Source: Patella vulgata
Lineage: Eukaryota; Mollusca; Gastropoda; Patellidae
Direction of reading: 5' to 3'
DNA length: 64,000 nt
NCBI RefSeq assembly: GCF_932274485.2
Contig: NC_065881.2
Coordinates: forward strand, 76,758,702-76,822,701
Position 1 is the first letter of the stretch. Every line of letters begins with the position of its first letter. Made by a program: the position numbers and the translations under genes. Below the pieces are notes generated by a model. The model saw only the letters and a program-made list of their open reading frames with translations, was not told where the DNA came from and searched no databases. Positions 1 to 12,652 of this stretch are shown piece after piece.

Positions 1-334
1 CTTCTAATAAAATACGTAAGGGAAGTGAGGTAGAATTGCTCATCAGCTACGACGAACTGTTGCTTGTGTTGCTCTTATTCTTTTTGGTGGCCACGCTCTA
101 TAAAAAAAAGAATAGGGCTCCGGCAATTCAAGTGCGGTGTACTCGATTTTAGATATGACGTTACAATTCCAAGATGGCTGCGATGACGTCATAAATGGTT
201 CAAAATCCAATTATTACGCACGTACTTGTTGCTTTGTTTGGGGTTTTATTTGTATGTATTAATTTTAATAAAGCCTTAAACTAGATCTTTGCTTTGACAA
301 AGGTACTCGATACCAATTATATAATCGTCAGCAT

Positions 335-530
335 ATCCACCTGGGCTAATGAAGACGCTAAGGAAAATTTTACTCGGACAGCGGCGCTACGGCTTTCACT
401 TATTCCGATTTACAATACTGTCAAGGGCTATTTGCGTGCACGTCAACGTGTACACACAGGAGATTTGCGTCCCACCTAGAACGACTAGACACCGTAACTT
501 CCCAGGCCCTCTATCCGGCACCACACTGAA
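335..530 (-). mobile_element. SINE B, truncated, antisense
   Basis: CTGGGCTAATGAAGACGCTA, AAAATTTTACTCGGACAGCG, TGCGTGCACGTCAACGTGTA and CCAGGCCCTCTATCCGGCAC. Confidence 0.8.
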
Positions 531-1314
531 AATTCTTGACCAAGTCCTGGATATAGTCCACACTTCTCTGATTTTGAAATGAATTTTATCGTTTTCCATA
601 TAAAAAGTCTTTTTTTTCACAACAAAAGGGGGGGGGGCATTATTGATCCATTCATGTACACAATTTGTTAATAAAATAACTTTTATGTAAAGTGGTTAAT
701 ATTGATATGAAAAAGACTATAGTTTTAACACCATTGTTACCCTAATTAGTACTGGTCCAATGATTTTACCTGGAAAACAATAGCTGCTGGGAAAGTGAGA
801 ACACCCCCACAAGAGGATGACCTAATATTTATATCTAAACCAATTTATATGACAACTTGTCGTGATTCGTTTATTGTTATTCATTGTTGGTCACTGTGTT
901 GTCTTTATAACCAATCACGATTGTACATCGTCCCACCCAGTGACGCGTATTAAAGCCATTGTACTTACAGACTCCAAAATACACAGACGAGCTACATTTC
1001 AAAAAGACGTTTGTCTATTTTACAAACAAGAAAGTGAAAGGATACCCCGTTAAACGCCTCTTCTTTAAACTATTACAGTATTCTTTTCTCTAACCAACTT
1101 TTATTACCTTCTCATCTCTCTGTTTCGTTTCGCTAATGTTTATCTTTCACTTTATGTAAAGAATGACTTTTTTCCTGCGTAGATGTAGTAGATACCTTTT
1201 GGTTTTAAACCACTCCCGGAAATTACCAAGAGAATAATGTTTGAAACAGTTTGAAAAAAAAGCCCTAGTAATTAAGACTATTGTGGTCATTTTGATTGGG
1301 ATTAATTGTTCGAA
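531..1314. other. Upstream region of SPH1, no feature seen
   Basis: Beyond a G run near 628 and AT-rich sequence I see no coding frame, RNA gene or convincing TATA box. The SPH1 5' UTR and promoter must lie here or the first exon is preceded by a non-coding exon. Confidence 0.4.
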
Positions 1315-4300
1315 ATGATGATACGTCAATTATTTCTCCTTGTTCAGCTTTTGATTGTCTCCGTGTTCGCTATAGATGGTAAGTCTGTTTGTTTTGTTGC
1401 ATGAATCATTTCTGAATTTCATTTTAGTTTAGTATGATATGTCACAGGCTGCACACGAATTTAATACAAATACGAACAATCGTGGTTTAGGGAGTTGTCA
1501 CTGTGTCTTCGCACTTCGGTCTCGACAAAAACAGAGGAAGTTATCTTGAGGTGATTGTATTACGCTGAAAACGTATCGTCAAGATTATACTTTCGAGTTT
1601 TGAACATGGACACGAATAGGCTGTAATACAGTCCCAGGTATATACACCAATAGAAAAGATAGCATTACACTAAGGGTCAGAAAAACGGCATTGTTGTTTT
1701 CATGATGCACCCTACACGGGCTCCGTGCTCGGCCTATACTATTTAGATTATCTATCGCCAAACCTATTACGGTTAATCTTGAACACGACTCCCTTTAAGA
1801 TTTAAGGCTCAATATCATTTTGCTCAGGCCACAGACTGGGACAGAACGAACTTTGAATATCTTAACCATTTGTATTGTGCATAAACGTAAATGTGGTTCC
1901 ATGCAAGGCCCTAGGTTCATACCATGTTGCTCAGCCATGTGAAAAAGACAAGTTTGAACATGTTAACAATTTGTAAAGTACGGCTGGTTTGCATTTTATG
2001 ACCCATTAAGGGCATAATACTTTTCGAAAGCAATGACAAGCAAAACGTTAGGTGTCTGACGTTAGTTATACGCCTGTAGTAAAAGAATTTTGATCACATA
2101 TTCATGACGTGCATCTGTTGATCTCTTAAATTACCCATACCAATTGAGTGGTAAGTCGATAGATAATACAAATAAGTACCGTGCTAAATACTACACCTTA
2201 GTGCATGTTTAATTAAGATTTAGCCACAACTTGCAACTCACAGAAAAACAATCGTCGTATACAAACACCTGAAATTGCAATTCACTAAATAAATTGTATC
2301 TGTTATGGATATGTGCAGACTATAGCTATAGTCAGATGTGTATGTATTGTTATGCGTGGAATGCCACATTGTCACAGTAAGGGTGTGTGTGTGAGAGAGA
2401 GAGAGGGGTGGGGGTGAGGTGACGTTTGGTGCGGAATGGGGCGAGACAGATAACTTTCATTTTACCTCTGCCTCCCGCAACCATAGAAGCCCATCTAATG
2501 ATTAGTATTTACCTATGAATTTAGACAAAAGCTGTGAACTCAGTGAACATCCCCATAAAGTGCATATTTTGCTGCGTCTATTTCTATGTTTTGGGGTGGG
2601 GGGGTTTTAATATGTAAATTTGAATGGGCGTTTATCCTTGTAATGTTTTGAACAATTCGAATATCCTGTCTTCTATCCATTAAAATAATTTGATATAAAA
2701 CAATCTAATTGTTTTTATTTAATACAGAATGTCACAGATTGGATATTTGGTGTGGAAAGCTGCTAGATTTTCACTGACTCAGTTAATCACGTACAGGATT
2801 TTTTTTAAGGGGGGGGGGGGCTTTTAAGGGCCCATTAAATATAAAACCAAACAATGTTGCATGTGGAACAGAATTACACACCGGATTATCGGTTGTATTT
2901 TGAAACATACTTAAACACAGTTTCAGTTTCAATATGCTCAAAAGAAAGCGTTTTAAACAAAAAAGTAACGTTCATAGATTTATTTAGATGTCAGTATGGT
3001 AACTTGCACGTAAACGGGGCTAATGAAGAAAGGCATAGATCATGCATACAGTGTAGCATACAGTGGATCCGTTTACTAGCCCACTGATTGACATTGGTTT
3101 TAAGCCAATCCTCCCCATATCACTGTCAAAGGAAAACACTTTCACAACCAACATCGGAATCGAAACTATGACCTCCTGATAAGTGCATCATTTAACAATT
3201 AAAATATTTTTTAGGGAAATGTGGGTACGATGCACTACCCGGCGGAGGAATTCCGTCAAGTCGTATTCTAAATGCAGAAACATCACAAAGATGTCAGTGG
3301 CCATGGATGGTCTCTGTTAGAAGAACTGGTACTAAGGATATGTGTGCTGGGGTATTAATTGATGAAGACAAAGTGCTGACAACTGCTCGGTGTTCAGCGG
3401 CGTAAGTAGGAATTCAAATTGCAGTAAGGGACACGGGGTGGAGTGGACAGGGCTGTGGCCATGGGCCCCAATATTAAAGGGACCCCCAAAGCATGTTGTA
3501 TGATATTATGTTGTATATATGTGTGTCATATAAATATGTCATACAATTACAAATTGTATTTGTATGAGTGTGACGGACAATGACCAGAAAATGCGCCATT
3601 GACATTTTCAGCCAGGGCCCCATGCAAGCTCAATCTGGATCTGGTGCAGAGAGGTTAATTTTCAAATAAAAAACGTTTTTTACAAATTGTATTTGTATGA
3701 GTGTGACGGACAATGACCAGAAAATGCGCCATTGACATTTTCAGCCAGGGCCCCATGCAAGCTCAATCTGGGTCTGGTGCAGAGAGGTTAATTTTCAAAT
3801 AAAAAACGTTTTAGATTTATTTAAATTGATGCTCCAAAGTCTGGACTATGTATAGTTTCTTTATCTTCTAACACAGGTGGTTTGCTTTGATGTATCTGTA
3901 TTGGATGTTGGTTAAGTACATCATTATGCACTTACGAGACGGTGCAGTGTCATACCTCTTGAGACAACCTTGAAAACTTTACAAGATGAACTTCCCTATG
4001 ATAATACTTCGTGTACGCCACGGCCTCGTTTGGAGACTCGTCCTTTATGTAGTTATCGTGGAAGGGCAGTGGGGACCTTTTGATAACTTTCAACATACAC
4101 CCTGAAATAAGACAAACATTTCAGTTTGAAAAATCATTCAAATGGTATAACAGTACCTATTGATACTAATTACGATCCTGAAAATTGACACAGAATATCT
4201 ATAACAAGTATTATCTATGATTTTAGTTTAGAGAGTTTGGGTGGACAGTTTGAAGTTGTGATTGGGGAGTATAACATTGAGGTAGAAGATGAAAAGGATG

Positions 4301-6080
4301 GACTGGGAAAACCAACAGAAACTATTATACCAGTTACGTCAATGAGTCAACATCCGGAATATGATGGCATTTGCATTTGTACGTAATACACACGTTACTA
4401 GATTCTACATAGACGCGTCAAAATTCGCAGGGTGTGTCAGTTCAATCAAGGCAGGGTCAAGTTCAACTTAAATCGACCACTTAAAAGTCGGCTTTCAATG
4501 GTTTCATAAGTTTAGCTATTTTTTTTTAAGTGAGCTTATTGAATAGTTTAATTAAAAACATCCATAACCGTTGTGCAAACAGAACGCACGAAAAACCTTG
4601 TCGGTAACAAGGGGTAATCTAAGACCCCAATCATGAATAGAATTTTGTATGCATAATTTTAATCAAATACGATCAAACTGGAACTTAATATAAAGGCTGA
4701 TGAATAGTCAATCCAGTTATAAAAAATATTCTAGGTAATAAAAGCTGTGAAGATGAATATTATAACGTATTTTTGAAACCACCATCAAAATCTGCAATTC
4801 ACTTTTGTCGGCGTTGCTAGAGTTCCTAGATTTGTTTACAGATCTGGCATACTAGAATGATTAACGCAATATCATCAGTAAGAAAGAGTCCGAATGCAGA
4901 GCTTAGACCGAGCATGTACAATTTAGGCACTTGTTTCCAATAATGTAATAATGTAATGTAATAATGTAATAGTTTTGGTTTCTGGTCAAACGGTAAATGT
5001 TGCCACCGCCTCATTTCCGTACTAATTGCAGTATTATATTCGACGTTAGCTGACAATTATGTAAAAAAATCTCGGAGGACAATTATAAACCAGTTCCCCA
5101 AAAATGATAATGTTATGGTCGTTGGGTCCCGAAATACCCATTCTACCCACACAATGCTTAAATAGGTATTATTGATTATTGACATAAACTTGGCCTGTTT
5201 TGTATAATACCATATTTGAAATAACATTAGAATTGACTAATAATGAAACCTCTAAGGACTGGTCTACTTAGAGCAAAGTATCTCAAATGAGCGCTCGTTA
5301 AACTCCATGTGAGTTCAAACGTCTACATCCCAGAGATAACTTAGCATATTGGAATTAAACTTTGCATACTACCACAAACTATCTCCAATATAGCGTCAAA
5401 TATAAGCCCACCTTTATAATTTCATGGAAGTTTTTGTATTTTGTATTTCCAGCTAATGATATAGCTGTAGTAAGATTAGCTAAAGCTGTAGAGTATGGTG
5501 AATGTGCTCTACCAGCATGTGTAACACAGACCAGGGGTACTGATGAGTACTGTGATGATTATATTGAAGAATGTGTCATGGCTGGCTGGGGAAAATATAA
5601 AGGTAAAGAGAGAGAGAGCGAGGAGAGGGAGAGACATTAGGTTTAACTTCCACTCGACAAAAACTAGGTCATTTCGGGACAAATATATGGTTCAATATTA
5701 TTTTAATAATTCGCTTGCACTTAGTGGTCTTTAGCACTGGGAGGACACTACTTCTTGTCTTGTCACGTACTAGAGGGGTGGGTGAATTGAAACCACGCCA
5801 CTTGACTCAATGACAGATTCTATGATCTAAAGCGCACGCGTTAAACCACTCGACCAACCAATCCGCCCTAAAGGTAAAGCAGTTAGATTTTTAATATTGG
5901 AACAACATTGATAATTGACTAATTTATTATCCATAATTCAGCTTCTGAAATTGAGATCCAGGCATTCGCTTTATATAGCTACAAAGTTATGACAAATGTC
6001 GAGCACCCGGCAGGATATAGTTATTCTTCCAAAATTTCTCGAAATATTCATAAGCGATTTAAATTCTAAAATTCAGCGAC

Positions 6081-6124
<44 letters not shown>

Positions 6125-7506
6125 ACGTGAATTGGACCAAAATTTATAAATTGCCCATATGTAGTGAGCTTCAAAAACACCTATAGCCCGTTCTTACTAT
6201 CAGGGAAGTTCATATAGCCTACAATGTGGTTGTGTGTGTGCGTGTGTGTGTAAATACACAATTGTATTACAATACACAACTTGTTAGCTATGTGAAGCCC
6301 GCGAAGTTTTTGGGGAGGGGGGCGTGGTATTAATTTTTTGACCAACTGGGCAAACGGAACTAACAACATATTTTAACATCCCCTAGTAAGTATTTCATGT
6401 TATATTGTTTCAGCTGTAGGAGCAGAGAAATCACCAAAACTACGATGGGCCTACACCGAAATGTTGGGACCGGAAGTATGTAGTGCTATCTACCGGTATG
6501 GGGATAACTCTACATTACCCGAGAATATTTTCTGTTTAGATGAAAGCAAGAACAAGCAGACAGCCTGTTTGGTACTATTATTTTACAAATCTTTATAATT
6601 GGGGATTTTAATATAACATGACTTCACATAAAATGGGTCTCAGGTGTGATAGTATTAATTCCAGTAATCCGGTGCAAAAGGATTGTGTGGATTCATTGTC
6701 AAACTTGAATTGTTATTGCATGGTTGATCGCGTCACGAGAAGCATGTCATCTTTGTAGCCTTGTATTACACGTATCTTTATGTGATTGTCATTAACATTT
6801 TGATTCTATAGAAGTTGATTTAGTCCATAATACCCCAACAATAGCCTACCCATGTAATGTAAACTGCAATGAGTAAATAGATATTCCACTTCCTGTAATA
6901 TTTGCACATTGTGACAGTATTTTGAGTTACCTCTAGTAAAACATTCATTGGGTCATGATCATCAACACTTCTACCTGCTGCTTCTTGATATCAAAGGATC
7001 TGAAATGGGATTCCGTCTTGCAATACGTTATATCATATGATATCGGAGTCATTTACCTTTCAGATCTTCCCGTGACTAACTAAAGGTTGGGTACAAAATA
7101 AAAGACGCAACACGTATCGGCTGTACTATACTTTTATCGATAGGCGCTACTGTTTAAGACATCGAGGTCCCTAATGACTTTCCGGAAACATATTCCATTT
7201 CAGGAATCTTTGTAAAAACAAAATAAAAAAAAAGCTTTGCAAAAATGACAAAAAAAAAATCCGTAGGCCCTACCTTATCGTTTTAACTTTCCCCTGGGTC
7301 ATAAAAAGATTTAAGGTAGGTGTCTAACTATCTTGTATTGTTCTTTTTTATTGTAGGGTGACGAAGGTGGAATGGTACTATGTAATCTGAAAGGACAATG
7401 GGTGTTAAAGGGTTTAATCAGTCTAACTTCGTGTGGAGATTCTTTACCCTCTCTGGCAGTTGATATCGCTAGTTCTACAATCAATGATTTTGTTTCCAGG
7501 AATTAA
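1315..7506 (+). CDS. SPH1: secreted trypsin-fold serine-protease homologue, catalytically dead (6 exons)
   Basis: Coding exons read at 1315-1378, 3215-3401, 4227-4378, 5453-5602, 6414-6571 and 7357-7506. All introns are GT-AG and phases join without a break to 286 aa. Residues 1-20 are a hydrophobic signal peptide. The catalytic-type domain begins after SSR38 with ILNA where trypsins have IVGG. C24 probably makes the usual disulfide to the body near C157. The core motifs are recognisable but changed: LTTARC puts R80 at the His57 position, NDIAVV keeps D137 (Asp102), and GDEGGM puts E240 at Ser195. T234 sits at the S1-pocket position 189. The MAGWG motif (177-181) and the C-terminal helix are normal. 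Two of three triad residues are gone, so proteolysis is not expected; binding, regulatory or immune roles are typical of such homologues (inference). A polyadenylation signal lies at 7717. The start Met has a second Met directly after it. Confidence 0.85.
3120..3180 (-). mobile_element. SINE B head fragment
   Basis: ACCAACATCGGAATCGAAAC then TATGACCTCC match the B-box region in antisense. Confidence 0.45.
3549..3814. repeat. 133-bp tandem duplication, in SPH1 intron 2
   Basis: Unit 3549-3681 is repeated at 3682-3814 almost without change (CTGGATCTGG against CTGGGTCTGG). Recent, non-coding. Confidence 0.85.
5606..5870 (-). mobile_element. SINE A, next to the donor of SPH1 exon 4
   Basis: Antisense copy. 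Its (GA)n tail begins about five bases after the exon 4 donor at 5603. Confidence 0.85.
6084..6122. repeat. (TA)n microsatellite
   Basis: About 19 uninterrupted TA units in SPH1 intron 4. Confidence 0.95.
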
Positions 7507-7716
7507 TGTTTTGGTAAAGAAACCCTTTATGTATAGATAACTCTCGCTAGATCAAAACTAACCCCAATCTAAGATAATACAATCTGGTTAAAATACAGGG
7601 GCCTTATTTGTCTCTTTGTATATTTTTACTGTTAAGGGCTATTTACTTGTTGTATTGCGCCATCTTGCCTACTTTTGATTACTATTTGCCAATTCTGTAG
7701 CCGTCTTTGCGAATTA

Positions 7717-7722
7717 AATAAA
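7717..7722 (+). terminator. Polyadenylation signal of SPH1
   Basis: AATAAA lies 211 bases after the SPH1 stop codon, followed by T-rich sequence. It is the first such hexamer downstream of the stop. Confidence 0.6.
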
Positions 7723-7805
7723 GTTTGATAATTTTATAATTAACATTTCAATTTGTTTGTTGTATGTACGAAATGCACCTTTCTAGACTTGCAATATAGC
7801 CTATC

Positions 7806-8173
7806 TTAAAGATGCATTATTTGAGATTTTGATAAAGGGCTGACAGCTCTTGTTAGAATAGTTTAGAACTAGATAACGAAAATGAAATATATTGAAAATT
7901 TCAATCAAAAAACTACTTCATTCTGGCCGAAGTTATGAACTTTTGAAGAATAGGGTAGTCTCGAGTTTCATTGCTACCGTTGTTACAATAATAAATGGTC
8001 TCGATTATCCATTTTTAAATTACATTATTAAATAGCGATCGTGTTTCAATCGGTTCAACATCATAACGATCCAATGTTCTAGAGAGTTGATTATGATTTA
8101 TAATTAATCAGTTATATAACAATTGAGGCCAAAGGAAAAGTCAGCCATCAGTTTTTACATAATGCATCTTTAA
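7806..8173. mobile_element. TTAA-flanked MITE, copy 1 (368 bp)
   Basis: Begins TTAAAGATGCATTAT and ends with its exact inverse complement ATAATGCATCTTTAA. Read as AGATGCATTAT ends flanked by TTAA, it fits piggyBac-style target duplication. The interior matches copies at 9293 and 25159 in inverse orientation. Non-coding. Confidence 0.75.
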
Positions 8174-8432
8174 TTATACTGATAGAGCCTAGAGGGCGCC
8201 GATCGTTGATCTTATTAGTCCTGTCTGAGTATATTATACATGGGGTATGAATCGAATGTTGAAGAATAAAGTAGTAATACAGTGCATATATAATCAAGAT
8301 ATGGCATCTGATTTTCGTTTTTGAAGATATTATTACAAATCGAAACAGTGCGACCTCGTAGAAAACTGGCTAGAAAATCCATCGACACTGAGTGCAGCGA
8401 GGGGGCAGTAACACATGTTAACGAAATTGCCC

Positions 8433-8604
8433 CGTCAACCAGTGGCAATACTCACTAATCTTCGCTAGGTAGACAATCGAGTCTACGATGACGTTTGAAA
8501 TTGTCCACGTGACTTAAAGAGGGTCACATGGATAATTTTAAAACGTCATCGTAGACTCGATTGTCTACCTATCGAAATTTAGTGAGTATTGCCACTGGTC
8601 GACG
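8433..8604. repeat. Long palindrome / foldback element, 172 bp
   Basis: Two arms of roughly 80 bases (CGTCAACCAGTGGCAATACT ... and ...AGTATTGCCACTGGTCGACG) are inverse complements with few mismatches, around a spacer of about 10 bases. It would form a near-complete hairpin. No coding potential. Confidence 0.85.
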
Positions 8605-9292
8605 AAATCTAGAGCGATGAACTTTGACCCCAATTCTTTAATTCCAACCGTTTCTCACCTTGGTATTATTATATCGACTGAAAGAGAATCGCTTTCAGGA
8701 GAGTTATTTGCCCTTGAATTAGAAATCGGATTCAGACCACATGGTCGTAACATAGTTCAGACATTACACTTACTCATATAGCTTAGGCCTAATTTTATGT
8801 TTTAAATACTTTCCGCCTTACAGGAGCCTGTGGGACCACACAGCAGACGAACAATATTTTCGCCATCTTTAAATAGGCCTACATTTCATCAAATTACCGA
8901 AGTGTTATGGGAGACCCCAAATCAAAGAGTCGGACTGTCAAATTACTTATTGTGTTGCTGCAAACTGGATATAGAAATATGACTTTAAACAGTATATAGT
9001 CAAGAAATTTGATTTTAATCCCTTCAGGTGCCTGTGTCCTCTAGCATCGCAGCCCTTCGTATTTCATAGCATGTGCAGACTACAACGATATGAGTGGGTA
9101 CAGTGGGCGTATCTTTTGTTGCCAGATATATTCAACTTCCTCGTATTGAACTTTAATGCGATACATTTATTACATTCTAAGGGAAGTAACTCCTACTTTT
9201 AAACTATATCAACGGCACACGAACAGGGCCCATTGTTATAGAGCATTAGATTAGCCAGATTTCAGCTGTCCTATGACTAAACTAGACTAACA
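8605..9292. other. Intergenic, nothing recognised
   Basis: AT-rich, no supported frame and no repeat shared with the rest of the window. Confidence 0.4.
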
Positions 9293-9690
9293 TTAAACAG
9301 AAATTTGGCAAGAGCTGAATCTGCCAATTGCAGGTCTTTCTTTAGGCCTGAAATGTTATCTAAATTATTAATTAGACATTGATTAACTTATCCAGACCAT
9401 AATCAACTCTCGGTGGCATAGCTAGCCTGCTGCGATATTTACTGGATTAGAATCTGGTCTGCAGCTTCTGATTAAATCAAACAAATGGATAATCGAGACT
9501 ATGTTTTTTATCGTATCGACTTTAGTAATGATGATCGAGCCTAGGCCCAAAATTCAATCGCTAAATACTCGGTTCAGGGTGGATCAATTTGACTGAAATT
9601 TTCAGCAAATACCCTTTACATTATCTAGTTTTTAACTATTAAAGTGAGGACTACCAGTTCTTTATCTAATCTCCCATAATGTACCTTTAA
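9293..9690. mobile_element. TTAA-flanked MITE, copy 2
   Basis: Nearly collinear with the copy at 25159 over about 400 bases (shared GCAGGTCTTTCTTTAGGCCT and ATAATCAACTCT). Starts TTAAACAG and ends ATAATGTACCTTTAA. Non-coding. Confidence 0.75.
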
Positions 9691-9846
9691 CCGTATCTGT
9701 ATTTTAGTGATTGATATTTGAATTCCAACCAGTTGACATCTATACCGAATATTTACCCTAAAACGTTGTGGATTGTCCAAACTGTTGTTATAGAGTTAAT
9801 ATATATTTAAGACCAGCGGATTTTCTTCCATTTATTCGTTGAATCC

Positions 9847-9904
9847 CAAGCGACACACAAACCCGATACATTTAATCGACACACAAACCCGATACATTTA
9901 ATCG
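9847..9904. repeat. Short tandem duplication
   Basis: CGACACACAAACCCGATACA plus TTTAAT occurs twice in direct succession. Confidence 0.85.
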
Positions 9905-10631
9905 AGAGCCCAACGTCGTCACCATTCGACTAACACGGTACCCTAAAATTTCTAACATCAAATGATATGAGAAATTTCCTGTTCTAAAATCTTGCATGAA
10001 TTTTTGGTGTTACTGTTTGTTTCAGGCTAGATGTAGGGTACTGGAATCTGCTGAGGTTTGCCGAGTGTGTTTATTTCTGTTTCTGCTTTGACAGCGTAAA
10101 GAATTTCAGATATTATCGGTGGTCAATGTTCTCAGTAAGTCTATTTTGGGACGAAATTTCATCAAAATCTTTGGTGCAGACAACCCCATTAAAAACCCAT
10201 TTCATCAAAAAACAAACATACCGCATCTTACTATCCCGACATTTTGTTTACATAATGACAACTACATACATGTAATTGTGCACAAGATGTTTACAAATAC
10301 TTAAAAAAAGGCCAGGGGAGTGGGACAATCAGGAAATAGATTAAGAAAATAAATATTAAGAAACTATATTCTGCGAATATATTAATTACGTAGGAATTGG
10401 AAATACCCAATAGGATTGATGCTGCATTGGGCTCTCGTTCGACTAGGAAGCAGATTATCCTAATTAACTATTTCGGGGTCTGTTTTGTGCTGTGGTCGCA
10501 ACCCATATTAGGTTCGTTTACTAACTTTTTATTACCAGTTAATAGTTAATGCTCAATGTTTCATCGGGACAACAAATAAAGGATAGCTATTTTGCCTCTA
10601 TTATGTAAGTCGACAATTCTTCCCCATCGAT

Positions 10632-10700
10632 TTTCCGGTTGTACGTGACGACCTCTTGGATTTCTCCGGGTTCTCCGGTTTCTTCCCACTGCTTAAGAAC
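10632..10700 (+). mobile_element. SINE A fragment
   Basis: Core only: GGTTGTACGTGACGACCTC and TTCTCCGGGTTCTCCGGTTT. Confidence 0.6.
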
Positions 10701-11675
10701 GATATTAATTTATTCATTTTGATTTTAATCAACTTAATTTTCAAATAAAGAGGGTACAAAATAACAAAAAATCAACATTTATTAAAGATACGTGAAATAA
10801 AAAGGTGACCTTGCCACTCCTCTGTCTGACCTGATTTATCTAAACCGGTGTTTACGAAACTTAGCCTACCTGATCTCATCAGTATAAAGCACGGGGATAA
10901 TCTATAAGATATAAAATGGATAGAACCCCTCATCAAGTTTACTTAGTACGGGGTTACGATGTTAACATTCCAATTAATACAAGAAGTACACTTGAAGCGT
11001 GCTTTCTTTTGTCATGAGGTGATAAGTTGTGAACACACAGTTACCTCCCCTTACTCAAACAGAGGTCGCCCTATGTATCAAATTTACATTAACCTAAGTC
11101 GCCTTTTTGACGCCTTATTTTACGTACTTAAATGATATAGATAAGGTTTTTCCTACCTTAATTACAGCTTCCCAACATCGTATCTATTAAACGGCTATAC
11201 AATTACAATTATAGCCTCTTTTGCTTACTTGAATGAGGTTATTTAATTTGTTTGAGCTACAACTTAAATGGCCTGGTTAACCCAGTAATCTAAATTTGGA
11301 AACAGGTGTCTTTAGAATTTGTAGGGTTTGTGTCAAAGTGAAACTTAACCTTATTCAGTTTTCATATTAATTGAAGAAGCAATTGTTTATGGGTTAAGTA
11401 TTAAACAAATTGTTCACTTGGAGACGTCAACATTTACAAATTAATAGTAAGCTAATTAGACAAACGTTCATAACTGGGTGTAATTTCAAACACTTCGTTA
11501 GATGTTTTAAATACTGGTTTGCTTTTTTCCTTTTTGGGGTTTTCATAAATTTTATTTTATTTTTTTTTTTTTCAAATCGTGATACCTTTTTTTTTCTAAC
11601 ACTATGTATTCAATAAATATTTACTGGTTATCAATATATGATTAACAGAGCTGGCAATAAACCGGAGAGGGGGGG

Positions 11676-11945
11676 GGGTGGATGGCCGAATGGTTAGCAC
11701 GTGCGAGCTGTATCATAAGGCCTGTCATTGAGTCAACTGGCATGGTTTCGAATCCCCGGTTGTACGTGACAAGGATTAGGGTCGCCTGTCCAACCTCGTG
11801 GGTTTTCTCCGGGTCCTCCGGTTTCCTCCCACTGCTAAAGACCCCTACGCGCAAGCGAATTATTGAAATAAAATTAAACCATATGTTGGTCCCGAAATGA
11901 CCTAGTTTGTGTCGAGTGGACGTTAAACCCCATTTCTCTCTCTCT
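11676..11945 (+). mobile_element. SINE family A, full-length copy (reference)
   Basis: tRNA-related head with A-box-like TGGCCGAATGGTTAGC and B-box-like GGTTTCGAATCC, then a conserved core GGGTTTTCTCCGGGTCCTCC followed by GGTTTCCTCCCACTGC, and a tail GTTAAACCCCATTTCTCTCT. The core resembles motifs I recall from marine-invertebrate SINEs. About 270 bases. Confidence 0.9.
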
Positions 11946-12304
11946 CGCTAACAAACCGGAGCTGCTATAGTATAAATTTATCTTCCTTAAGAAATCATTT
12001 AAATAAACATGAATACATTGTTTACAAATTATAATCATAAATTATAGACTGGTATACATTACAAAGAAAGATATTTTTACTCTCAAAAGGTTATACTGCG
12101 TATCAATGAGTTAATAAACTAAAGGTATTATGATAACTTTGTATTGCCAAACTTTTAAAATTCAAATATGTTTCTGCTTATTCAAAACAATTGAAATGTT
12201 CTAATCACTCAGATACCACATACAAAACTTGATGAAATCAATATAGAATTTCTAACTTTTCAAATAACATCAGTATCACTCTTTGGGGTAAGAATAAACC
12301 CTTT

Positions 12305-12652
12305 ATAGTCGGACTCGCTAGCTTGGAAGTCGGGTGTTCGATCCCTGCATTGGCCGAGAAAGTGCATCCAGATTTTCCGGCGTGGTTCCCTCTTGTCAGT
12401 GATGCAGCACGGAGAGCCTGACAAAGACAGCTGTCTAGTCATTCGGATGGGACGAAAATCCGAGGTCCCGTGTACACATTGGCATGCACGTAAAAGAACC
12501 CTTGGCAGATTTAATTCGATATATGAGTACGCCGTAGTGACGCGGTCCGGGCAAAATTTCCCTAATAGCACACTGCATGGCGTATGCCCGTCTTCATTAG
12601 CCCAGTTCAGTGCAGAACAGTAGGACGTTAAACCACATCTCATTTCATTTCT
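12305..12652 (+). mobile_element. SINE B, nearly full length
   Basis: GGGTGTTCGATCCCTGCATT, GGCCGAGAAAGTGCATCCAG, ACACATTGGCATGCACGTAA, and tail AGGACGTTAAACCACATCTC. Confidence 0.9.

Noticed and set aside
11679-11752. Possible true tRNA gene
   Set aside because: A- and B-box-like motifs are present, but the sequence recurs in about 19 copies with SINE bodies and does not fold cleanly into a cloverleaf by eye.
11682-11900. Frames such as MAEWLARASCIIRPVIESTG, also at 16980 and 19707
   Set aside because: They are translations of SINE A; the same peptide appears wherever the repeat does.
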